DNA of 64,000 nt from Phanerochaete sordida (taxonomy: Eukaryota > Basidiomycota > Agaricomycetes > Polyporales > Phanerochaetaceae): contig BPQB01000098.1 in the NCBI GenBank assembly GCA_019973155.2, positions 1 through 64,000 on the forward strand, in the 5' to 3' direction. A program made the position numbers and the translations under genes. Below the pieces are notes generated by a model. That model searched no databases. It had not been told where the DNA came from and saw only the letters and a program-made list of their open reading frames with translations. Below are positions 36,380-47,670 of this stretch, piece after piece; position 1 is the first letter of the stretch, and each line of letters begins with the position of its first letter.

Positions 36380-38607
36380 ATGTCTGCCCTCTCAACGTCA
36401 GCTCTCTTCGCTGCCGTCTCCATCCTCTTTCTCGCCTTCATTTTCCTTCGCCGCGCTCGCCATCGCTACCCGCCGGGCCCTCAAGGCTGGCCACTCATCG
36501 GCAACCTATTCAATGCACCTACATCGTTTGAATGGCTGGTCTACCTAGAGTGGAGCCGCAAATACAGTGAGTGATCCGCGGCTCGCAGACTACGCACCGC
36601 TGACGGTCCCGCGATCTCCCTCAGACTCCGATATCGTACATTTCGAGGTCCTCGGCACCCACTACGTCGTCCTCAACTCCGCCAAGGCCGCAGCTGACCT
36701 GTTCGAGAGACGCTCTCACATCTATTCTGACAAGTGCGTGTGATCCCATACAATTCTGCCTCAGCAACACTGATGATCGCTGGCAATCAGGCCTGGCGCG
36801 CCGATGATAGAAATGTGAGCATAACGCCGTTTGCTGCCTGGGCCCTTCTCACGAAGCTTCCCTGCAGGACCGGCTTGGACAAGAACATCGGCCTCATGAA
36901 ATACAGCGACCACTGGCGAGCAAACCGCAGACTCTTCCACCAATACTTCCGCTCCACTGTCGTCTCGACATATCATCCCTTAACTGCCAGGGCCGTACGC
37001 GAGCTGATTTATGCGTTGAGTAAGGAGCCAAGTCAGTTTGAGAAGCATATACGAAAGTGAGTATATAGAGCTTCCTGAGTCAGAGGTTCCACTGACGCTG
37101 AGGCTGTGAACAAGGATGGCAGGGGCCAATATTCTCCGGATAATATATGGTATGGAAGTGGAATCTGAAGATGACTCATATATGGTCGTGATAGACGATG
37201 TGCTGCATGCTATTTCGACAGTCGCAAGCTCAAGAGCGTACCTCGGTAAATGACCATCGCCTTCGGCAGTCACTGTGGGACTGACATGATATTTGTAGTC
37301 GACTCTTTTCCCATTCGTACGCTTCTAACTTCCAATACAAGGCTCAACAAGATAACCTTACGTATCTGAATATGTAGTGCGACATGTCCCTGCATGGTTC
37401 CCCGGCGCGAAGTTCAAGCGTGAGATCGCCAAGTGGCGGGTCAGCGTCGAAGAGATGTACATGCGGCCATTCAGGGAGCTGAAAGTGGCATTTGTCAGCG
37501 CTTTCTCCCTGGCTGGTTGTCCGACTCTAATGTTCCGACAGGAGAGCGGACATGCTAAGCCTTGTGTGCTTACCAACATGCTATTCGACATTTCTCAGGA
37601 CAAGGAAGGCCGCGACCCTGCGATGCTCGAGCAGGTTGCCATCAATACCGCTGGGACGGCGTACTCTGGTAGGTCACAGCTATGCGTGCCGTCGTACACG
37701 CATTGATGGTTCTTTATTGCAGCTGCTGCCGACACAGTGCGTCGCAGCATGCGCACATAAGATTCTTTTAACATCGTGCAGATCACATTGGCTTTGATCA
37801 ATTTCATACTGGCAATGTTAATGCACCCCGAAGTGCAGGAGAGAGCTCAGGAAGAAATTGTCAGCATCCTTGGACCTGACAAACTGCCGGAAATGGAAGA
37901 TCAAGACTCTCTTCCGTTTATTACCGCAGTGATGAAAGAGTCTCTACGGTACGTGATAGTCGGTATCTCTCCGACACGTCCAGAGCTTGAAATGTTTATG
38001 CTGATTCCAGGTGGAGGCCGCCACTTCCTCTCGGTACGACTTCAGTATATCAAGATGATGACTCAAACGCTAACTGCATGCAGCCGTTCCCCACCGAGCT
38101 GTCGTCGATGATGAGTACAACGGGTATCACATTCCAGCTGGATCGGTGGTCATAGGCAATGGATGGTGAGTGGACCTGCGGTACCGCTACGCGGCCAAGC
38201 CTTCAATGTGCATGCGGCGCTACAGGGCAATCATGCACGATAACAGTCGCTACCCAGACCCGGAGTCCTTTAACCCAGCACGCTTCTTGGACCACGAAGG
38301 CAAGCTGCGCAAGGACGTACCGGACCCGATGCAAGCCTTTGGTTATGGACGGAGGATATGCCCGGGTCGCTACTTCGTCTTTGACACACTGTGGATGACT
38401 GAAGCGAATATCCTTGCGGTCTTCTCTATTCAGAAACCCCAAGACGAATTGGGCAACGCCGTCGAGCCTGGCGGTGAATATACCTCGGGCACTTTCAGGT
38501 GCGTTTTATATCGTAGCCTAGACGTGCGTACTGAGAAGCCCCGTAGTTTTCCCACTCCGTTTGAGGCTCGCTTCCAAAGACGGGACGGCGCAGGGAGTCT
38601 CTCATGA
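36380..38607 (+). CDS. cytochrome P450, tandem copy 4
   Basis: ATG 36380, stop 38605-38607. Anchor LSTSALFAAVSILFLAFIFL; hinge RYPPGPQGWPLIGNLFNAP; C-helix WRANRRLFHQYFR; I-helix NTAGTAYS with AAADT split by an intron; ExxR in KESLRWRPPLPL; FNPARFLD; haem loop FGYGRRICPGRYFV. Microexon 37299-37316. First member of the second subgroup (MHPEVQ instead of LYPHVQ after the I-helix). The C-terminus (QRRDGAGSLS) differs from the other copies. Frame intact. Confidence 0.87.
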
Positions 38608-39413
38608 CGTTTCAACAAATGTGAATTATTTATTCACGCCGATGATTGAGGCACGGCCTGTCACCCAGTGCATCTTTGAACCTGAAAGGCGATATCTTCG
38701 TCAGAGCGTTCGCGCTGCTATGCACATACCCGGCCCGAGATCCTTCGTAGGCACGCACTAGGCTGTCTAGACATTACTGTGACCTCGATACCCTTGATAG
38801 GTCCGACAAGTTGGGGCCGGCTCCCTTGAACATGGGACTGATCGCAGTGCGGCACTCGGCCCAGTAGCCCCGAGGCTCGAAGCTTGAAGGTCTACTTCAC
38901 AACGCTACTGCGTATCCATGGCCGTCTTATGGTCAACCTGGAACCATCGTGCCACAAGGTCTGGGACCTCGTGCGTAGTGATGTGGCACAATCTTCTTTT
39001 CCGCTTCTCGTTAGATCTCTTTCACCGGGCTAAACCGAGTATCGAATCCGTGCCAGGAACTTGTAGCAGTCTGCCGTACTATCGGACTGTATTCCACGCA
39101 TCACACTTCCCTGGGCCGATTACGCGCGTGCGCTCCCACGGAGGTACGTATTGTGGCATTCTGGATTTCCCATCGCCGTGTCAGCTGAATCGCTGAACTC
39201 CCCAGAAGTCATCAATGTGAGAATAGCGGGGTAATCGCTTCCGGCATGCTGTTGAGGAATCGCTGGCTTTGCGTAAGGATTTCTAGACTGTACCCACCTC
39301 CATGCTGATTACTCGTCGGTTCGCAGGAGTGCCGCAAAGCGCAGTATTACGCAGAAGCCTCATCTCTGCGTGGTATATTACCGGTACCAGAATGATGCTC
39401 ACGACGCGAAGCC
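38608..39413. other. intergenic P450-4 / P450-5
   Basis: About 800 nt, the widest gap in the array together with 44451-45213. No P450 remnants or other genes recognised. Confidence 0.45.
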
Positions 39414-41630
39414 ATGTCCGTAACATCTCTGCTCTCCTTGCTTGCAGCGTGTCTCAGCCTATACCTTATACCAGGCCTATTCCGACGGACGCGCAAGCTG
39501 CCGCCTGGTCCCCGACCGCTGCCCATCGTTGGCAATCTCTTCAATGCGCCCAAGTCTTTCGAATGGCTGGCCTACCAGGAGTGGTCTCAAAAATATAGTG
39601 CACCTCTCCGAGCTTCGCATTATCGTCTGACAGCTGATTCGAGTCCCATAGGCTCGGATGTCGTGCACTACGAAATACTCCACACACATTACATTGTGTT
39701 AAACACTGCGAAGGCAGTCACAGACCTCCTCGAAAAACGGTCTCGTATTTATTCTGACAAGTGTGTACTGTCGATGTTGCTATGTAGACCTTCGAGTACT
39801 CTCTGACTACGAATTCAGGGATGAAAAGCCCATAATCCATCTGTACGACCTTTGCCGTGGCAGTCCTATCCAGGTGCTAATTACGCGTCTTTAGGAGCGG
39901 GTGGGCTCGAAATTGGGGCTTTATGGGGTATGGCGACTATTGGAGGGCCCATCGGAGACTCTTCCATCAGCACTTCCACTCGAGTGTCGTCCAAGTGTAC
40001 CATCCTTCCTCTACCAAGGCCGCTCGTCAGCTTTTGCGCGCTCTGCATGAGTCTCCGGAGCAATTCTGGTATCATGTGCGAGTGTAAGTATCGTTTTACT
40101 CCCTGATTTACCCAAATGGTCTCACCGCTGCCAGTATGACAGGGTCCAACATCCTGCGAATAATGTACGCCATAGACGTGCAAGCCGAGAATGACCCCAA
40201 CCTGGCCCTCGCGGAGGAGGCTCTTGGGGTTCTCCACAAATTTGGGAGTCCAGGAGCATATCTCGGTCCGTGTCTTGGCAAGACTATGCGCTATATGGCT
40301 AACTTTCGCCCTAGTGGACTCATTCCCTTGGCGTAAGTACGATAAATATGTGCGCGAGCTCAACTATTAAATTGGATCAGTCCAAAACATCCCTACATGG
40401 TTTCCAGGCGCAGATTTCAAGCAGCAAGCCGCAGAGCTGAAGCCTGTGGTTGACGAAATGTACCTTCGACCATATAGAGACGTCAAATATGCCTTTGTGA
40501 GTCCTTGAGTGACGCTACTGGCTTCTTTTGCGCGTGCTGAGACGCACATATATATTTAGGATGCTGGTAATCCTAAGCCATGCGTGCTGAGCGACATGCT
40601 TCTCGACATCTCCAAACATCAGAACGGCCTTGACTATGAGGTGCTGGAAAATGTCGTTATCAATACGGCTGGTACAGCTTATGCTGGTGAGCACCTCACA
40701 GGTCAATCTGGAAGGGTCCCTGACCTACATCTCTTATAGCCGCGGCTGACACGGTGAGTGAGCGAATACTGACAGACAGACTTCGTGCTCATCTCAAGTA
40801 GACCACCTGCGCTCTGCTCACAATTGTGTTCGCGATGTTGATGCATCCTGAGGTACAAACGACTGCTCGAAACGAGCTGAATGATGTAGTAGGTCTAGGT
40901 CGGCTGCCGGAGATGTGTGACCAAGAGAGCCTCCCGTTTATCACAGCGATCGTCAAAGAAAGCTTGAGGTGCGTCGACGTTTATGCAATCATAGAAACTC
41001 TTTATCTGATCTGGTTCTTATTAGGTGGAGGCCCCCGCTGCCACTGGGTACGTCTTGATTGCTATTCACATTGCTAAAGCTGAGGCGTTCTCAATGCAGC
41101 CGTCGCCCACAAATCAACCGAGGACGACGAATACGAGGGATATTATATTCCTCGGGGAACAATTGTAATCGGTAATGCATGGTACGTAGAGCTGAGCATG
41201 TACTAATGCAAGAATCTTGGTACTAAGCCGTAATATCAGGGCTATCTTCTACGATGAAGAGCGTTATCCAGACCCCCACACTTTCAACCCCTCCCGATTC
41301 CTCGACAGCGAAGGGAAATTGCGCCAGGATGTCCCAGACCCCATCCAGGGATTCGGCTATGGAAGACGGATATGCCCTGGGCGTCATTTTGTCATGGACG
41401 TGCTGTGCTTGACGGTTGCCAGCATCCTTACAGTCTTCTCTATCGAGAAGCCGATCGACGAGAGCGGGAATGTCATCGAGCCGACTGGGGATTATATGTC
41501 GGGACTAGTAAGGTCAGTCCGATGACGATGACATTTGTGAACATCCTCTGACAGAGACTCCAGCTTCCCTGCGCCCTTCAAAGCGGCGTTCATACCCCGT
41601 GCGGGCAACATCGATCTTACCGCATGTTAG
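39414..41630 (+). CDS. cytochrome P450, tandem copy 5
   Basis: ATG 39414; stop after GNIDLTAC. A short anchor (SLLSLLAACLSLYLIPGLF) leads straight to KLPPGPRPLPIVGNLFNAP. C-helix WRAHRRLFHQHFHSS; ExxR in KESLRWRPPLPL; FNPSRFLD; haem loop FGYGRRICPGRHFV. Microexon 40315-40332 encodes VDSFPW instead of VDSFPI/L. It has the most divergent middle part (HVRV / MTGSNILRIMYAIDVQAENDP). Frame intact. Confidence 0.86.
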
Positions 41631-42202
41631 CCTACTCTAAGACTATTTGCTGTAGAGCCTGAGGAACCCTCATCACAGTTCCCGTCTATTTTCAGTGGAT
41701 GTAGGCCTTTATTTATTTCTCTTTTTAACTGTGGTCGGCGCCGAGTGGAAGTCACAGCCATTTGTACGTCGTCCTACAAAAATTGTCGCCCATAGTCCTT
41801 GTCACTGATTACGGTCAGACGAAGCATAAACGTTAACGTGTCACTGCGAGTCATCTCACGAGAAGCCGCCGGCTCAATGTGGCCACTCATTCTGCTCACC
41901 TAACAGTTATGTACAGCTGCGATCCCACATCGCCACTTCTCACCAATATACTTGATGATTGATACTCGGATCTTGGACGAATTATAGCTCGGATGCAGAA
42001 GACGTGAGGATCAGCGGACACGCTAGAAGCCCTGCCATTCATTCGTGGAGGCGCCGCGCCCGCTTCAAGCCGCGTGAGTTGCCAACGCTGACCGCAGCGC
42101 AAGGTACAGCAAATGCATAGATAACGCCACTCTGTACGTTGTCAAGCTCTACCCACATATCGCTCCCCTTCCTGCAGACTATTGTGAGCGCAATTGGTAG
42201 AT
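41631..42202. other. intergenic P450-5 / P450-6
   Basis: No gene seen. Confidence 0.45.
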
Positions 42203-44450
42203 ATGGCCATCTTCTCCGTGCCGGTGCTCTGTGCGACTTTGGGCGCGGCACTTTTCCTGCTCCTGCACCTCATACGTCGGCTAGCCTGCGTCTTCCACAT
42301 GGTCCACCAGCAATACCACTTATTGGGAACATTTTCAATGCTCCGCCCTCGCACGAGTGGCTGGCGTTCCAGAAATGGGGTCGACAGTACGGTATGTCGG
42401 TCGCGTCTCTTGGTCATGATGCTCCGCGCGGGCTGACTTCACTCAGATTCTGATATCGTACACTTTGAGATTCTTGGGGCACACTTCTTTGTGCTGAACT
42501 CCACGAAGGCTGTCTCCGACCTGCTCGAGAAACGGTCAAATAAATATTCAGACAGGTTAGAGCTGCTTCTATCTGCTTCCGGTATGACGCTCATCCCAGT
42601 AACAGGCCCGTCATGCCAATGCTTAAAATGTGAGTGCCGTTTCTTAGTCATGTATGGTGCGGCTAAGCCATCGTCATAGGACCGGCTGGGACAGAAACTG
42701 GGCTGCGATGGCGTACGGCGACTACTGGAGACTGCATCGCAAGCTGTTTCACCAGTATTTTCGAGCAGCTGTCGTTCCTACATACCACGCATCGTCGAGA
42801 AGAGCAGTTGAGGGACTGCTACAAGCCTTACGCAACAAACCAGACCAGTTCAAGCATCATATCCGATTGTGAGTATCTTTAAGTATTGCGACTGCACGCA
42901 CGAGTGCAGCTCACGGCTCTTATAATGCTAGTATGGCGGGAACCAATATTCTTAGAATTATGTACGGCATGGAGGTAGACTCCGACCATGACCCCAAGCT
43001 AGGCATTGTGGAAGAGTCCGTCGAAATTCTTTCAAAAATCGCTGCTACGAGTGCTTACCTTGGTACGTTTGTATGCTATCTGTGTTGCATTTCGTATCGC
43101 TGACTCAGTCATAACAGTCAACTCGTTCCCGCTGCGTGAGTTGATCACCCTGACGCGCGGTGCTAAATCTGATGCCCTCTACTCAGTCGAACATGTCCCT
43201 TCGTGGTTCCCGGGAGCTCAGTTCAAACGCGATGCTGCAAAATGGAAGCCACTTGTGGACGAGATGTTCCTGGGTCCCTATCGTGAGGCTAGAAGCTCAA
43301 TCGTATGTGTACTGGCTCTTGGCGCACACGGTTTACGGAGGATTAAATACGCTTCGATTTATGTAGGACCATGGCAGTCCCAGGGCATGCGTCCTGACCG
43401 ACATGATTTCTCACGTCTCTCGGAATGCAGAGGGCTACGACTCCTTGACCCTCGAAAATACTGTCATCAATATCGCGGGTACCGCTTACGCCGGTACGTC
43501 TGAACAGATCCAGGACGCACTCGACCACTCAATACTTACGCCCCGGGGCCTCTCCAGGAGCGTCAGATACTGTGAGTACATGCGTACCACGACGGCCACC
43601 TGCCACGCTGAACGGCAGTAGTCTACAGTAACGCTTCTGACTTTCGTGCTGGCCATGCTCATGTACCCCGAGGTTCAGCGAACGGCTCATCAGCAGCTGG
43701 ATGACGTGGTAGGTCGAGACAGATTGCCAGAGATGGAGGATCGCGATGCTCTTCCATTCATCACTGCTGTGGTGAAAGAATGCCTTCGGTACGTCATCGA
43801 TGTGCGGCCCGGTGGGATAGACCTATGCACTTACTTGATTAGCTGGAGACCTCCGCTCCCCTTAGGTACGCACATCATCCAGATGTTGGCTACTAAGCAA
43901 TTGACCTTACGCCCGGTTTCACTTTAACAGTGGCCCATTCATCGCTCGAAGACGACAAATATAGAGAATTTGACATTCCTGCTGGATACTATGTCATCGG
44001 AAACGCATGGTAAGTCTTGAATACCTTCGCGAGATATCTAGAGCTCTGACTTACTCATCGAAAGGGCCATCTTACACGACCCGAAGAGATATTCCGACCC
44101 AGACACCTTCAACCCGTTTAGGTTTCTCGACAGCGAAGGCAGACTGCGAGACGACGTTCTCGATCCGACGGAGGCTTTTGGGCACGGTCGGCGAATATGC
44201 CCTGGCCGTTTCTTCGCCCTGGACTCTGTATGGCTGGCTGCGTCGAACATTCTCGCCGCGTTCTCCATCGAGGAGGCCGTAGATGGGCTGCGCAACCCCA
44301 TCAAGCCCACCGGAGAGTATCTGGCTGGTGCCATCAGGTATATCGTTTACAGCCCTATGGCAGCTCGCTCACTAGAATACCAGCTTCCCCGCTCCCTTCG
44401 AGGCCGCCTTTCAAGTGCGAGGGCCCGACGTCGACCTGCTCTTGCGATAG
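42203..44450 (+). pseudogene. cytochrome P450, tandem copy 6, N-terminal frameshift
   Basis: The body is a normal P450: DSDIVHFEILGAHFFVLNS, C-helix WRLHRKLFHQYFR, ExxR in KECLRWRPPLPL, haem loop FGHGRRICPGRFFA. The only ATG that gives a membrane anchor (MAIFSVPVLCATLGAALFLL at 42203) is in a different frame from the hinge (LRLPHGPPAIPLIGNIF). The shift falls between about 42275 and 42290, equal to a loss of one base or gain of two. No intron fits in that space and the hinge frame has no upstream ATG. The hinge also has His for the second Pro of PPGP. Splice sites and microexon (43118-43135) are kept, so the damage is recent or a sequencing error. If translated it would lack its anchor. Confidence 0.75.
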
Positions 44451-45128
44451 TATTACTCTTGAGAAATACTCCACGCGAATGCAGATTCACTCAGTCCTGT
44501 ATAGTTTTCCACCTGGCCCTGCTTTGTTATTATGGTTGTTGAGGATCGTCTTGGTCAGGACTTAAAAGTTGAGATCTGTTCGAGTCGCCCGCTTCCAGGG
44601 CCGGCAGCGACCGGCCCGGCCCAGCCTGACTTGCTCTCACGCTTGTAGCACTAGCTTTCTTCCCGCCACGAACGAACTATGACAGCTATCAGAACTCTCG
44701 TTCTTCACCATCATTCGCAGTTCCTTGCTGCTTCGCCTGAGATGGGGCTGACACTTTCCCTCCGATCCACTACGACCTTACTTGCAAGTTACTCAGACAG
44801 AAGTTCATTTCGCCGGAGAGAAAGCGCGCGTACGACAGTCATATAGTCAAATTTCCCCGGTACACTGACAGCATCGAGGTCTCTTGTTCGGTCATGCGAC
44901 TGAGTCGGTCAATATACACCGCACTTCGGTATGTTAATGACCATTTTGGCTATTTCGCGCCCACGACCACCCTTCGGTGGACTTCGTAAAGCCTTATCTG
45001 CGCGATATGCAGGTCATTTCCCACTTAAGTGGATCTGCTGCACTGCTGCCATATTACTTCTAGATCCGCCGTCAAGCGTAGACGCATGCGTGCCAAACTC
45101 AAAGGTCAGAGCCTGACTTTCGACCGTC
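44451..45128. other. intergenic P450-6 / P450-7
   Basis: No gene or P450 fragment recognised. Confidence 0.45.
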
Positions 45129-45134
45129 ATATAA
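45129..45134 (+). promoter_or_regulatory. TATA box of P450-7
   Basis: ATATAA(GG) about 80 nt before the ATG at 45214. Confidence 0.45.
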
Positions 45135-45213
45135 GGCCAGCGGACACAGCCAGGGCATCGATCCGCTCTACTTGCACGACCGAGCTCATGCTCACCCTCA
45201 TAGATCAGTAACG

Positions 45214-47433
45214 ATGCCTATGCTCTTCTCAGCCACCTTCCTCGCAGTCCTACTGCTCTCCCTCGCCTTCTTGCACCTAGTCCAGAGGCTTCGATATCGG
45301 CTTCCTCCCGGTCCGAAAGGGCTTCCACTCATTGGCAATATTTTCGATCTTCCTCGCAGGTTTGAGTGGTTGACGTACCAGGAATGGTCTCGTCAATATG
45401 GCGAGCCTTGTAGTCCAATGTACGGCATACATACTGAGATACTGTTCCTCAGACTCAGACATCGTACATTTCGAAATCCTGGGGACTCACGTTGTAGTCC
45501 TGAACTCAGCCGCCGCCGCTTCTGATCTCTTCGAAAAACGGTCAAAAATATACTCCGATAAGTAAGTGTCAAACCGTCGCTGCACACGCTACGCTGAGCA
45601 TAGACACAGACCTGAAACAACAATGCTTCACCTGTAGGTGGTCTGCCGCTGTCATCTCTCCTTCACTTGAGTTGACAAGCCATGATCCCGCCAGAACCGG
45701 TTGGAACAGGAACTGGGGCCTCATCAAATATGGCGACTATTGGCGACTGCATCGAAGGGTCTTCCACCAATATTTCAGGTCAACCAACGTCTATGCATAC
45801 CACTCTGCTTCGAAGAAAGCGGTCCGTGATATGATATTCAGCCTGCATCGAACTCCAGATAAATTCTCCCAACATATTCGATTGTACGTCGCCAGTCTTG
45901 TTGGATCGAAGCGTTTTGCTGGAGGCATGGGCCAGCATGACAGGATCCAACATCCTCCGGATTGTTTACGCAATGGATATCAAAGACGAGGATGATCCGA
46001 GCCTATCTCTGGTCGAAGATGCTGTCGACGTTATCTCCAAGATTGTCATTCCAGGGGCGTATCTCGGTGAGGATCAGTGACCCTTGCTTCATCCCATGTC
46101 CACTGATAGTCCATAGTCGACTCTTTCCCACTTTGTGCGTAAACTGACCTGCCCTAGGCAGGATCATACTGACAGCTTTCCCTCAGTGAGGCACATTCCT
46201 GCTTGGTTCCCTGGATCTCGTTTCAAGCGAGACGCAGCCAAATGGAAGATAATAGTCGACGAAATGTTTATGCGGCCGTACAGAGAGTTGAAATCCTCAT
46301 TCGTATGTACACGTCCTCCGTCAGATGTCCGTACGGACGACTTCATTTTGACCGGCCCCAGGAGAGTGGCGCTCTCAAACCATGTGTGTTGACTGACATG
46401 CTTGCCGACATCTCAAGAGATACGCAAGGCCATGATCCAGCGGTGCTCGAAGACGTAGTGATCAACACATCCGGAACGACGTATGCAGGTACGTGGAGAT
46501 TGTTCAGCCCTTGCCCCTAATACTGATACAATTTATATCGTAGCGGCGGCCGAGACTGTATGTTTGGTTCCTTGATACCTGCATCCTCACAGGCCGCTGC
46601 TAAATTTTGACAGACTGGTATAACCCTAGTCACATTGGTACTCGCGATGTTGATGCATCCAGAGGTGCAGAAAACCGCACAGAAGGAGATGGAGAGCGTC
46701 CTAAGTGAAGGACGGCTTCCCGATCTGGACGACAGAGAATCACTCCCGTACGTCACCGCGCTGGTAAAGGAATGCACCAGGTACGCTGCATATCGTTCAC
46801 CATGACAGCATGAAGATGACCGAACTCGTGCACAAGATGGAGACCTCCTATCCCTCTCAGTATGTTCACGGGCTCCATGTACCTGCATTTTGCTGAAGCT
46901 CATCGGGCACCGCAGTCATCCGCAAATCTCTCGCACATGACGAATACAAAGGCTTCCACATTCCCGCTGGCACAATCATGATTGGAAACGCATGGTGCGT
47001 CCCGCCACCGATATGGGCATCCCGTCGACTCGTCCTGACGTCCCTCTATAGGGCCGTCCTGCACGATCCCGAAACATACCCGGACCCCGACACCTTCAAC
47101 CCATCCCGGTTCCTCGACGACGCCGGCAGACTGCGCAAGGACGTCCCGGATCCGTGGGCGACGTTTGGCTTCGGCCGGCGCATCTGCCCCGGGCGCCATT
47201 TTGCTCTCGACGTGCTGTGGCTCGCGGCCGCGGGCATGCTTGCGGCGTTTTCCATCGAGAAGCCCGTCGATGAGCTCGGAAACGTCGTCGAGCCGACTGG
47301 AGAATATCTTCCAGGCGGGATCAGGTGCGTATTGCGGCTTCACACGCGAATGCATTCTGAGGAGGCTCGCAGCTCGCCTGCCCCTTTCAAAGCTGCCTTC
47401 AAAGCGAGAAGTGCTCTCGACTTTGCCGAGTAG
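45214..47433 (+). CDS. cytochrome P450, tandem copy 7
   Basis: Last member of the array; ATG 45214, stop 47431-47433. Anchor FSATFLAVLLLSLAFLHL; hinge RLPPGPKGLPLIGNIFDLP; C-helix WRLHRRVFHQYFR; I-helix region ends AAAET (Glu for the usual Asp) before an intron; ExxR in KECTRWRPPIPLS (Thr instead of Leu, the essential Glu and Arg kept); FNPSRFLD; haem loop FGFGRRICPGRHFA. Microexon 46117-46134. Frame intact, but the Asp-to-Glu change next to the oxygen-binding Thr is unusual among these copies. Confidence 0.86.
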
Positions 47434-47670
47434 CGATGTGTTACCAACTCTCCTGCTGCCTAGACGGAAGCTGCCTAGACGGAAGGAATACGGCCGGAGC
47501 TGGAAGTGTTCGAAGCCATAACAGCTCAACCTTCTGCGACGCGACCTATACAAACAATGTTGTTATTTCCTGTACAATATAATTTACATTCCTTCTTGGG
47601 TATCAGGGTATCATGTCAGATCTCATGTCAAACGTTCGACTTCGAGGGAATAGCTGCGGGAGCATTTGCC

